Of a stretch of 23,841 bases of DNA, positions 1-6,556 are shown piece by piece; the first letter of the stretch is position 1, and the number at the start of each line of letters is the position of its first letter. The translations under genes and the position numbers were made by a program. The stretch comes from Clostridium sp. CAG:1219 (GTDB taxonomy: Bacteria; Bacillota; Clostridia; TANB77; CAG-465), in contig HF996758.1 of the NCBI GenBank assembly GCA_000433335.1, positions 1 to 23,841 of the forward strand, given 5' to 3'. Below the pieces are notes generated by a model. The model did not search any database. It was not told the DNA's origin and worked only from the letters and a program-made list of their open reading frames with translations.

Positions 1-2
1 TA

Positions 3-31
3 TTGATTTTTATTTTTTTATATAATATAAT
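3..31 (+). promoter_or_regulatory. Putative sigma-A promoter of the first gene
   Basis: TTGATT at 3-8 and TATAAT at 26-31 are separated by 17 nt and lie about 25 bases before the start codon at 57. The region is so AT-rich that chance matches are possible, and the window edge cuts off any upstream context. Confidence 0.4.
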
Positions 32-56
32 TTACTTATATTGTAAGAGGTGTATT

Positions 57-707
57 ATGAAAATAGGTAAAAGAGGTTTTATATTTTATGTTTTGGTTTT
101 AACTGTTTTAGGACTTTCAATATTGCTTATAGTATCAAAAATGACTAATAAAAAAGTACTTGCAAAAAGTGAAGAAGTAATTGAAAACTCTTTAAAGAGT
201 ATTGATGAGACAGAACAAGCAAATAATATTATTAATAAGTATAATTCTTTTAAAGGAGAAACTGTAAAATTAAGTAACGATGATAAAATAAAAATTAATG
301 AAGATTTAATTCAAACTGTTCAAATAGACAGATTGATCGATACAAGAATCTACGTTAATGATTCATATAGATTAGCATTTAAGGATGGTAAAGTAGAAGA
401 CGAAGATATTTTTACTGCGGTAGGAAAATCTATAAAAGATATAGACGATGAATATCTTGATGCAGATAAAATAAACAGCATTTCACAAAAAGTATTTGGA
501 AAAGAAATTAATTTTTCTAGCCTAGGATATGAAGTAGTAGATAATAAAGTAAAATTTGATGATAATACTTATTGTACAGGAGAATACAATTTAAAAATAA
601 AAAAAGTATTAAAAAATAATGAAACAGGTGAATTTTTTGTTTATTTAGATGACGTTGAACTAAATAACAATACTATAAACGCTTTTAATACGGAGTATTA
701 TGTTTAA
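57..707 (+). CDS. Membrane-anchored protein of unknown function, C-terminus altered by a 19-bp duplication
   Basis: I do not recognise this 216-residue protein. The ATG at 57 is chosen because an AAGAGG-type ribosome binding site lies just upstream; an in-frame ATG at 3 has none. Residues about 5-28 form one hydrophobic segment after a short basic stretch, so the rest is probably exported and membrane-tethered. The body is acidic and lysine-rich with no known motif. The reading frame ends at 707 inside a perfect 19-bp tandem repeat (684-702 and 703-721). If one repeat copy is removed, the frame runs on from 721 to a TAA at 814-816, giving about 246 residues with a 31-residue tail beginning AADVKNTYVISAVLND. 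The open downstream frame strongly suggests that the longer form is ancestral. It is followed by a terminator shared with the convergent tmcAL gene. Confidence 0.65.
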   Translation: MKIGKRGFIFYVLVLTVLGLSILLIVSKMTNKKVLAKSEEVIENSLKSIDETEQANNIINKYNSFKGETVKLSNDDKIKINEDLIQTVQIDRLIDTRIYVNDSYRLAFKDGKVEDEDIFTAVGKSIKDIDDEYLDADKINSISQKVFGKEINFSSLGYEVVDNKVKFDDNTYCTGEYNLKIKKVLKNNETGEFFVYLDDVELNNNTINAFNTEYYV

Positions 708-721
708 TACGGAGTATTATG
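684..721 (+). repeat. Perfect 19-bp tandem duplication (frameshifting)
   Basis: The unit tttaatacggagtattatg occurs twice in direct succession, at 684-702 and 703-721. Nineteen is not a multiple of three, so the second copy shifts the frame and brings a stop at 705-707. Deleting either copy restores an open frame to 816. Confidence 0.95.
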
Positions 722-831
722 CAGCAGATGTTAAAAATACTTATGTAATAAGTGCAGTATTAAATGATGCTGAAAAATACAATATAACTGGAATTTATTG
801 CATAGACTTCGAATAATGTAATATAAAAAAT

Positions 832-865
832 AAGACTACACATTATAGTTTATTTGTGTAGTCTT
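832..865 (-). terminator. Terminator between the convergent first gene and tmcAL
   Basis: An 11-bp perfect inverted repeat (AAGACTACACA at 832-842, TGTGTAGTCTT at 855-865) overlaps the tmcAL stop codon. Read on the minus strand it is followed by a T-rich run. It may also serve the plus-strand gene, where the tail is a weaker TATTTATATTTT. Confidence 0.75.
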
Positions 866-1991
866 TATTTATATTTTCATTATTTAAAATTGAATATATA
901 TTTTCTGCCAAAATGTCATAATTTAAAGCCATTTTTATTTCATTTGTTATAGTAGCCTTGCAAGGAGAAATTATAATAGGAATATTAGAGGAATTTGCAA
1001 TTAAAGGTAAAAGTTTTTTCCCATTTTTTGATATTCCAAGAATGTGTGCATATAAAATATTATTATTTATTCCTTGATCAAAGTCTATTTTAGTTATTCC
1101 AAGTAAGATATTTATAAGTATTCTTTTAATTCTTGTCATTTGATATCTTTTTGATTTTAGCTTTGATATAAAATCATCATATGAACTGGATAATACTATC
1201 TCCTTTAAAATTTTATTCTCTAGTCCTTCACCAATATCTTTTATATTGGCTAGTTCTTCTTTTTTTGTAGTTAGAATTTTATATCTTAGTATTTTAAATA
1301 TATCTTTATTTAGGACATAGTTATTATTAAGTAATTCATAAGTTTCATTTGGAACATAATTTTGAACATTTTTAATTGAATTATTTAAAATTTCATTTCT
1401 GATTTGGGTAGCACTAATAAAGGAGTTATCCCTCTTTATACATATAGGTTCAATTTTGCTATTTAATTTTTTTAATGCACCTATGTACTCTATACCTAAA
1501 ATATCATTGGAGTTTTTTATTATCTGCAGTTCTTTAGAAGTTAAAAAATTAGAAAGTACATTTTCTCTTGATTTTGCGAAAGAAACATTTTTTTCTTGCT
1601 CTTTTAAATTTTTCCAAAAGTTTTCTTCATTGTTAAGTATTTTATTTGAAATATTCTTTAGGGTTTTTATATTTCCGCATTCTGAGCCAAAGCAAACATA
1701 GTCTACGATTTTTAAACCCTCTAAAATACAAATAGCATAATATGAAAAATAACTTGCACTAGATATTGCATATATTTCAGGTAGCTCTATAACTAAATCT
1801 ACCCCATATAGTATAGCAAGGTTAGCCTTTTTATACTTATCCATTATACTAATATTTCCACTTTGTGTAAAAGCTCCAGATATTACAGCTATGACAAAAT
1901 CTGCATTTGTTATTTTTTTTGCTTCTTCTATATGATGAATATGTCCATTGTGAAAAGGATTGTATTCTGCAATTATTCCTAAAACTTTGAT
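843..1991 (-). CDS. tmcAL: tRNA(Met) cytidine acetate ligase TmcAL, apparent ATC start
   Basis: TmcAL activates acetate with ATP and acetylates the wobble cytidine (C34) of elongator tRNA-Met in the cytoplasm. The protein shows the N-terminal nucleotidyltransferase signature GIIAEYNPFHNGH (HxGH at residues 14-17) and the matching ISATQIR motif near residues 192-198, as in this family, and about 382 residues is normal length. The N-terminal 49 codons, including the HxGH motif, are open upstream of the first in-frame ATG at 1844, so that ATG cannot be the true start. Family alignment and an AGGGGG ribosome binding site about 5-7 bases upstream place the start at 1991-1989. The codon there is ATC, where relatives usually have ATG (MKVLGII against IKVLGII). 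ATC initiation is rare, so a start-codon mutation or base error is possible. Transcription diverges from rnhA. Confidence 0.85.
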   Translation of the reverse strand: MKVLGIIAEYNPFHNGHIHHIEEAKKITNADFVIAVISGAFTQSGNISIMDKYKKANLAILYGVDLVIELPEIYAISSASYFSYYAICILEGLKIVDYVCFGSECGNIKTLKNISNKILNNEENFWKNLKEQEKNVSFAKSRENVLSNFLTSKELQIIKNSNDILGIEYIGALKKLNSKIEPICIKRDNSFISATQIRNEILNNSIKNVQNYVPNETYELLNNNYVLNKDIFKILRYKILTTKKEELANIKDIGEGLENKILKEIVLSSSYDDFISKLKSKRYQMTRIKRILINILLGITKIDFDQGINNNILYAHILGISKNGKKLLPLIANSSNIPIIISPCKATITNEIKMALNYDILAENIYSILNNENINKDYTNKL

Positions 1992-2017
1992 AAAAATTCC
2001 CCCTAATATTTACAAAA

Positions 2018-2046
2018 ATAATATAATATGTTAATATATTTTGTAA
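2018..2046 (-). promoter_or_regulatory. Putative tmcAL promoter within a divergent intergenic region
   Basis: On the minus strand TTACAA (2046-2041) and TATTAT (2023-2018) are 17 nt apart, ending about 15 bases before the ribosome binding site. The TTACAAAA at 2010-2017 and TTTTGTAA at 2039-2046 form an inverted repeat, and a third TTTGTAA lies at 2070-2076. A plus-strand promoter for rnhA probably overlaps. All of this is in very AT-rich sequence. Confidence 0.35.
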
Positions 2047-2096
2047 GATATATTAATATTAACATAATATTTGTAAAAAGTAAAGGAAGTAAATTT

Positions 2097-2537
2097 ATGA
2101 AAGAAGTGAAAATATATACTGACGGTGCGTGTAGCGGTAATCCTGGGCCTGGGGGATATGCAGCTATTTTGATATATAATGGAGTTGAAAAGGAAATATC
2201 AGGTGGCGACAGGGATACTACTAATAATAAGATGGAACTTACAGCAGTGATAAAAGGACTTGAAATGTTAAAAGAAAAGTGTATAGTTACAATTTATAGT
2301 GATAGCGCTTATATTGTAAATAGTATACAAAATGGTTGGATATATTCATGGAAGAAAAATAATTGGATAAAATCAGATAAAACAAAGGTTAAAAATATAG
2401 ACCTTTGGGAAAAATTATTAAAACAAATGGATTTCCATGAGGTTTCATTTATCAAGGTAAAAGGGCACAGTGATAATGAATACAACAATAGATGTGACAG
2501 ACTAGCTGTAATGCAAAGAGATAAAATGGCAAATTAA
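2097..2537 (+). CDS. rnhA: Ribonuclease HI
   Basis: This enzyme cleaves the RNA strand of RNA-DNA hybrids, removing primers and R-loops. The 146-residue protein has the full type 1 RNase H active site: D9 in YTDGACSGNPGPGGY, E47 in NKMELTA, D69 in YSDSAY and D134 in NRCDRLA, with the GHSD segment before it. The length is standard for the family without an N-terminal extension. The ATG at 2097 is chosen because AAAGGAAG lies just upstream and the conserved first strand begins directly after it; an upstream in-frame ATG at 2028 would add 23 residues with no ribosome binding site. It is divergent from tmcAL and followed by a strong hairpin that runs into the leader of spoIIM. Confidence 0.95.
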   Translation: MKEVKIYTDGACSGNPGPGGYAAILIYNGVEKEISGGDRDTTNNKMELTAVIKGLEMLKEKCIVTIYSDSAYIVNSIQNGWIYSWKKNNWIKSDKTKVKNIDLWEKLLKQMDFHEVSFIKVKGHSDNEYNNRCDRLAVMQRDKMAN

Positions 2538-2546
2538 ATTGAATAA

Positions 2547-2583
2547 AAATCACCATAGTGCATATTATGTTCTATGGTGATTT
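2547..2583 (+). terminator. Hairpin after rnhA that overlaps the spoIIM ribosome binding site
   Basis: A perfect 12-bp inverted repeat (AAATCACCATAG at 2547-2558, CTATGGTGATTT at 2572-2583) follows rnhA. The T tail is short (TTTAATT). The 3' arm contains GGTGAT, the only ribosome-binding-like sequence before the spoIIM ATG at 2588, so the hairpin could both end rnhA transcripts and mask spoIIM translation on read-through RNA. Confidence 0.6.
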
Positions 2584-2587
2584 AATT

Positions 2588-3188
2588 ATGAAAAAATATT
2601 TAATAAACTATTTAAGAGAAAATGGCAAAATGCTAAAGGCTATAGCAACCTTTATTATTATTGGAATAATAGTTGGAATAGTAATTTACTTTATTATACC
2701 ATCTCAAATAAAAAAAGAGATGATAGAGTTATGCAAAAGTACTCTAGATATATCTAAGCAGGGAAATTTTAATAAATTAAATATAATATTGAATGGATGT
2801 ATAAGTAGTTTTATAATTCTATTTATAATATACTTAACATCCTTTTTAATAATGCGGTCCACCAATTACTTTATTTATTGGAAGTATAAAGGGGATAGCA
2901 ATTGGATTTTTATCAGCTATGTTAATTGAAGTATTTGGAACTGGAAATGGTATACTTGCTATATTACTAATTGTTGTAGTACCAAATATTATTTATATTC
3001 CTACCTTAATATATACAATAAATAATGCTATTAATTTTCATTATACTGTTACAGAAAAAAATATAATGGTTAGTAAGTTATTTAGGGAATTATACTTCTT
3101 AATTGTGAGCATTTCTTTATTTTTTGTGTCAATAGTATTAGAGCAAATAATGTCTTCAGTAATAATAAATATTTGGAAAAATATATAA
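2588..3188 (+). pseudogene. spoIIM: Stage II sporulation protein M, split by a +1 frameshift
   Basis: SpoIIM is a polytopic membrane protein of the DMP complex (with SpoIID and SpoIIP) that drives septal peptidoglycan thinning and engulfment. Two overlapping frames make up the gene. The first (ATG 2588, stop at 2927-2929) carries membrane segments at about residues 17-38 and 74-91. The second is open from before 2856 to 3188 and carries the rest. At 2852-2860 the sequence reads atgcggtcc. Dropping C2855 gives M-G-P-P-I-T-L-F-I-G-S-I-K-G and joins the frames into about 199 residues with the family's central Gly/Pro loop followed by IKGIAIGF. B. subtilis SpoIIM has about 214 residues. As written, the product would be cut about halfway and lose the later membrane helices. 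The second frame's ATG at 2919 has no clear ribosome binding site. xerD follows, an order also common near spoIIM in Bacillales. Confidence 0.85.
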
Positions 3189-3234
3189 TCAATATATAAA
3201 AACATATAACATTACATAATTTTTTAAAAAACTC

Positions 3235-3263
3235 TTGCAAATTTGGGCAAAATGTTATAAAAT
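3235..3263 (+). promoter_or_regulatory. Sigma-A-type promoter for xerD
   Basis: TTGCAA at 3235-3240 and TAAAAT at 3258-3263 are 17 nt apart, and GGGGGA precedes the xerD ATG at 3288. This suggests that xerD is transcribed independently of spoIIM. Confidence 0.55.
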
Positions 3264-3287
3264 AATGGCAGATTTGGGGGAGCAAAC

Positions 3288-4157
3288 ATGAAGATTATAA
3301 TAGACGAATTCATTGAAAGTTTAAAAGCAAGACAAGCAACTGAAAATACACTTGCTTCATACGAAAGAGACATAGTTAAATTTAGCGACTATTTTGAAAA
3401 ACAGGGAAAGAAGATATTCGATTTAAAAAGATCAGACATGCAAGAATATGTTGAATATCTTAAGGAGAATAATAAATCGAATTCAACAATTTCAAGAAGT
3501 GCAGCTTCAATAAAGGCATTTTATAAATATTTACTTAGTAAAGGACTTGCCGAGGAAAATATTGTAGATAAAATTGAAGCACCTAAAGTAGATAGAAAAG
3601 AACCTATGATATTGACTCAAAATGAGATTGAAAAATTATTGGAACAACCAGATACTAATGAATTAAAAGGTCAAAGAGATAAAGTAATGCTTCAAATATT
3701 ATATGCTACTGGTATTAGAGTAACAGAACTTATATCACTAAGAGTAGATGATGTTAATTTAGCTGGTGGTTATATAAAAGTTAAGAAAAAAAATAACGAA
3801 AGACATATTCCTTTAGGAAATTTAGCTTCTAAATCCCTAAAAGAATATATAAATAAAGTAAGACCACTTTTAATAAAAACGGAAGATGAAAAAACTTTGT
3901 TTATAAATACTAATGGAAAGAAAATGACAAGGCAGGGATATTGGAAGATATTAAAACAATATAATGACCAAGCCAAAATTGATAAAGATATTACTCCTCA
4001 TACTATAAGACATTCTTTTGCTGTGCATATGTTAGAAAATGGAGCAGAAATTAAAACTGTTCAAGAGTTGTTAGGACATAATGATGTAGCTTCAACTTTA
4101 ATGTATACACAAATGGCAGGAATAAATTTAGAAAATAATAACAACCATAATTTATAA
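3288..4157 (+). CDS. xerD: Tyrosine recombinase XerD
   Basis: XerD resolves chromosome dimers at dif together with XerC or a second Xer protein. The 289-residue protein has the SAM-like N-terminal core-binding domain (about residues 1-95) and a C-terminal catalytic domain. The catalytic set is visible: R144 in TGIRVTELISLR, a lysine in the KVKKKNNER beta-hairpin (about 166-168), H238 and R241 in PHTIRHSFA, H264 in LLGHND, and Y273 in TLMYTQM. GGGGGA upstream of ATG 3288 supports the start. The extreme C-terminus (AGINLENNNNHNL) lacks the HPRA-type ending usual for XerD, so the tail after the nucleophile may be altered, though the catalytic part is whole. The gene has its own promoter and a strong terminator. 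Separation from XerC is by overall fit and position near spoIIM, so the D assignment is less certain than the family. Confidence 0.88.
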   Translation: MKIIIDEFIESLKARQATENTLASYERDIVKFSDYFEKQGKKIFDLKRSDMQEYVEYLKENNKSNSTISRSAASIKAFYKYLLSKGLAEENIVDKIEAPKVDRKEPMILTQNEIEKLLEQPDTNELKGQRDKVMLQILYATGIRVTELISLRVDDVNLAGGYIKVKKKNNERHIPLGNLASKSLKEYINKVRPLLIKTEDEKTLFINTNGKKMTRQGYWKILKQYNDQAKIDKDITPHTIRHSFAVHMLENGAEIKTVQELLGHNDVASTLMYTQMAGINLENNNNHNL

Positions 4158-4162
4158 TATTT

Positions 4163-4195
4163 TGACTGTATAATTTGATATACAGTCATTTTTAT
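4163..4195 (+). terminator. Terminator of xerD
   Basis: A perfect 10-bp stem (TGACTGTATA at 4163-4172, TATACAGTCA at 4179-4188) with a 6-nt loop is followed by TTTTTATTT. Confidence 0.9.
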
Positions 4196-4236
4196 TTGAT
4201 AAGTAGCATATTTTAATAAAAAATATAATAAAAGTG

Positions 4237-4265
4237 TTGCATTTTTATGTAAAGTGTGCTAAAAT
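4237..4265 (+). promoter_or_regulatory. Promoter of the Ig-repeat surface protein (copy 1 of a shared promoter)
   Basis: TTGCAT at 4237-4242 and TAAAAT at 4260-4265 flank a 17-nt spacer ending in TGC. The 19 nt TGTTGCATTTTTATGTAAA (4235-4253) are identical to those at 6383-6401. After a few differences the similarity resumes to ATTGTAGTA just past the -10 element. Confidence 0.8.
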
Positions 4266-4296
4266 AAAATTGTAGTAATAAATGGAGGAAAAAATT

Positions 4297-5487
4297 ATGA
4301 TGAAAAATATTAAATTAAGAAAGGTATTTGCAATAGTTGCAATAGCTGCAATGGCTTTTGTATCAATGCCAGTAAATATGGTTAAAGCTGCTTTACCTGC
4401 ACTTTCTGTTTCAGCATTATCTACTAAAACTGTTAAAGAAGGTGGAAGTATAACATTTACTTTGTCATACTCTGGAGATATAAGAAAAATATCATTAAAA
4501 GAAAGTGATATTGGGCTTGATGGTTTTACAGCTAATAAAAAAATTACTGTAAGTGGAAACAATAGAATTGTTACACTTTCAAACATTAAGTCAACTTCAA
4601 CAGTTTATACTGGTAAAGTTGTAAGAGTTGCTGGAGGAACAGCTATATCAAGTGATTTTAGAATGGTAAACGCTATAAACACTGTAGCATTTACAATAGT
4701 TCCAAAAGATACAGTAAGTCCAGTACTTACAATAAGTGAACCAAACCCTGCACAAGTTTATGCTGGGGGAACAGTAACTTATACTTTAACTTATACTGAT
4801 AACGTAGGAATTAGAAAAATAAGTTTAAAAGAATCTGATTTAGGATTAAATGGATTTACTGCAACTAAAAAAGTAGTAATTAATTCAAATAACACAGCTA
4901 CAGTTACACTTTCAAATATACAAGGCAAAGTAGGTGGAAACAAAACATTATATGTTGCTGGAGGAACAGCTATAGATAATGACTTTAATATGGCAAATGC
5001 AGTTACTTCAAAAGCATTTACAATAATAAAGAAAAAATCTCAAGCACCAGTACTTACAATAAGCGATCCAAATCCTGCACAAGTTTATGCTGGAGGAACA
5101 GTAACTTATACTTTGACTTATACTGATGATATTGGAATTAGAAAAATAAGTTTAAAAGAATCTGATTTAGGATTAAATGGATTTACTGCAACTAAAAAAG
5201 TAGTAATTAATTCAAATAACACAGCTACAGTTACACTTTCAAATATACAAGGCAAAGTAGGTGGAAACAAAACATTATATGTTGCTGGAGGAACTGCTAT
5301 AGATGATGATTTTAATATGGCAAATGCAGCTACTTCAAAAGCATTTGTAATTGCTAAAAAATCTACACCTACACCAGCTGATCCAAAACCAACTGATCCA
5401 AAACCAATTGATCCAAAACCAGTTGATCCAAAACCTGAAAAACCAAGTGATTGGAGAGAAAATCCTAATACAGGTGTAAATATTTAA
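4297..5487 (+). CDS. Secreted surface protein with three Ig-like repeats and a terminal NPNTG motif
   Basis: The 396-residue product has a signal peptide: basic MMKNIKLRK, a hydrophobic core at residues 10-27 and probable cleavage after VKA at 31. Three beta-rich, Ig-like domains follow. Domain 1 (about 34-141) is divergent, while domains 2 (142-250) and 3 (251-356) are almost identical and share VYAGGTVTYTLTYTD and KISLKESDLGLNGFTA. Then come four DPKPx units and a C-terminus ending WRENPNTGVNI. NPNTG resembles a sortase sorting motif, but only three residues follow it: no hydrophobic segment or basic tail, and none in the other frames before the terminator. ATG 4297 is chosen because GGAGG at 4284-4288 sits 8 bases upstream; an ATG at 4282 overlaps that site. 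The next gene is a class B sortase, so a sortase substrate role is inferred, not shown. Adhesion or wall structure is a guess. Confidence 0.8.
   Translation: MMKNIKLRKVFAIVAIAAMAFVSMPVNMVKAALPALSVSALSTKTVKEGGSITFTLSYSGDIRKISLKESDIGLDGFTANKKITVSGNNRIVTLSNIKSTSTVYTGKVVRVAGGTAISSDFRMVNAINTVAFTIVPKDTVSPVLTISEPNPAQVYAGGTVTYTLTYTDNVGIRKISLKESDLGLNGFTATKKVVINSNNTATVTLSNIQGKVGGNKTLYVAGGTAIDNDFNMANAVTSKAFTIIKKKSQAPVLTISDPNPAQVYAGGTVTYTLTYTDDIGIRKISLKESDLGLNGFTATKKVVINSNNTATVTLSNIQGKVGGNKTLYVAGGTAIDDDFNMANAATSKAFVIAKKSTPTPADPKPTDPKPIDPKPVDPKPEKPSDWRENPNTGVNI
4720..5352 (+). repeat. Two near-identical 327-bp domain repeats
   Basis: The segment from 4720 recurs from 5047, a 327-bp period (109 codons), with only scattered differences over about 300 bp. 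Such DNA identity points to a recent duplication or ongoing gene conversion, and it makes copy number prone to change or to mis-assembly. Confidence 0.9.
5380..5439 (+). repeat. Four 15-bp units encoding DPKP(T/I/V/E)
   Basis: Units starting GATCCAAAACC begin at 5380, 5395, 5410 and 5425. They encode a Pro-rich, probably wall-spanning spacer before the C-terminal NPNTG motif. Confidence 0.85.
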
Positions 5488-5501
5488 GTTTAGCTATTTA
5501 T

Positions 5502-5540
5502 AAAGAGAGGGCAATATATTTAAATACTGCTCTCTTTTAA
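5502..5540 (+). terminator. Hairpin between the surface protein and the sortase
   Basis: AAAGAGAGGGCA pairs with TGCTCTCTTT, with one bulged G and a loop of about 14 nt, followed by only a few T/A residues. Read-through to the sortase, whose ribosome binding site lies 20 bases on, seems likely. Confidence 0.55.
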
Positions 5541-5574
5541 ATTACAAATGAAAATTAATAGGAGGAAATTAAAA

Positions 5575-6324
5575 ATGACAAACAATAAGAAAAATATAAT
5601 AATTATATCTTGCATAGTTATAGGAGTTATATTAATAAGCTTAGGGATAGGTTTATTTATAGTAAATAAAAATAACAAAACACCAGATGTTGACCCTTAT
5701 GAAAAAGAGATAATTGAAAGTATTATTGAAGGAAATGATACAGAAGATGAAAGGAACCTTCAAAATGAAGTAATAGCTCTAAATGCAACATATCCAGATG
5801 CTATAGGCTGGGTAAGAATGCCTGGACTAAATATAGATACAGCTGTATTTCAAGCTTCTGATAATAATAGATATTTAAGAAATAATAGAGATGGAGATAG
5901 TGAATTTTGGGGAGAAACTTTTATGGATTACACCTCAAAATATAACTTATCTGGATATACAAACTTAGTTATATATGGCCACAATACTAATGCAGATGAT
6001 CATTTTACACCTTTATTAAAATATGAATCAAAAGAATTTTATGAAAATAACAGAGGTATAGAGTTTTCTACGTTAGATGGTAATTATAAGTGGGTAATAT
6101 TTAGTGTGTTTAAAACTACAGGGGATAATTATAAAGACTTTTATATAGATACAAACTTCGAAAATGATAAAGAATTTGAAACATTTGTTAATTATTTTAA
6201 ATCCAAAAGTCTTTATGATACAGGAATTAGTGTAAGTAAAGATGATGATATATTAACACTTTCAACATGTGAGTACTCACAAACAAATGGAAGATTTGTT
6301 GTTATGGCAAAAAGAATAAAATAA
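5575..6324 (+). CDS. srtB: Class B sortase
   Basis: This is a membrane transpeptidase that cleaves a C-terminal sorting motif and joins the protein to the cell envelope. The 249-residue protein has an N-terminal signal anchor (residues 8-30) and a sortase domain from about residue 60. The catalytic triad is visible: H136 in VIYGHNT, C232 in LTLSTCEY and R240 in NGRFVVMAKR. The TLSTCEY context, the GWVRMPGLNID entry strand and the long insert before the cysteine fit class B. The ATG at 5575 follows GGAGG at 5561-5565; an in-frame ATG at 5548 has no such site. The upstream gene encodes a secreted protein ending NPNTGVNI and is the obvious candidate substrate. Class B enzymes in Clostridia accept NPxTx or (S/P)PxTG-type motifs, so NPNTG would be plausible. 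The symbol reflects the class, not a proven ortholog. Confidence 0.9.
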   Translation: MTNNKKNIIIISCIVIGVILISLGIGLFIVNKNNKTPDVDPYEKEIIESIIEGNDTEDERNLQNEVIALNATYPDAIGWVRMPGLNIDTAVFQASDNNRYLRNNRDGDSEFWGETFMDYTSKYNLSGYTNLVIYGHNTNADDHFTPLLKYESKEFYENNRGIEFSTLDGNYKWVIFSVFKTTGDNYKDFYIDTNFENDKEFETFVNYFKSKSLYDTGISVSKDDDILTLSTCEYSQTNGRFVVMAKRIK

Positions 6325-6340
6325 TATAAAATATAATTTT

Positions 6341-6376
6341 AAAGATATAAAATTTAAGCATTTTATATCTTTTTTA
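6341..6376 (+). terminator. Terminator of the sortase gene
   Basis: A perfect 13-bp stem (AAAGATATAAAAT at 6341-6353, ATTTTATATCTTT at 6360-6372) with a 6-nt loop is followed by further T residues. Confidence 0.9.
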
Positions 6377-6384
6377 TATTAATG

Positions 6385-6413
6385 TTGCATTTTTATGTAA
6401 ATTATGCTATAAT
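6385..6413 (+). promoter_or_regulatory. Promoter of the Thr/Pro-rich membrane protein (copy 2 of the shared promoter)
   Basis: TTGCAT at 6385-6390, a 17-nt spacer ending TGC, and TATAAT at 6408-6413. The spacer and flanks match the promoter at 4237-4265 well beyond the core elements. The leader that follows is about 135 nt. It contains CAACTG and CAGTTG arms around 6474-6495 that could form a small hairpin, and an AAGGAGG site before ATG 6557. I recognise no riboswitch in it. Confidence 0.85.
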
Positions 6414-6556
6414 ATAATTGTAGTATAAATATTAACATATACAATAAAAATTGTATTTAGATATTCCTATCACAACTGAGAAGGAAGACAGTTGAGGTAG
6501 TTATTATATATAAACAAAAATCACATTAAATAGATACCTTAAGGAGGGTTTATAGT

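Noticed and set aside
684-721. Target-site duplication of an excised mobile element
   Set aside because: The copies are directly adjacent with no insert or footprint between them, and no transposase is present in the window; slippage or an assembly error fits better.
4127-4157. Compensated frameshift in the XerD C-terminus (another frame reads RNKFRK)
   Set aside because: All catalytic residues are in frame and the evidence for two balancing indels is only a faint resemblance; noted as an odd tail only.
6420-6556. Riboswitch in the leader of the Thr/Pro-rich protein gene
   Set aside because: Only one short hairpin is visible and no c-di-GMP or other riboswitch core was recognised.
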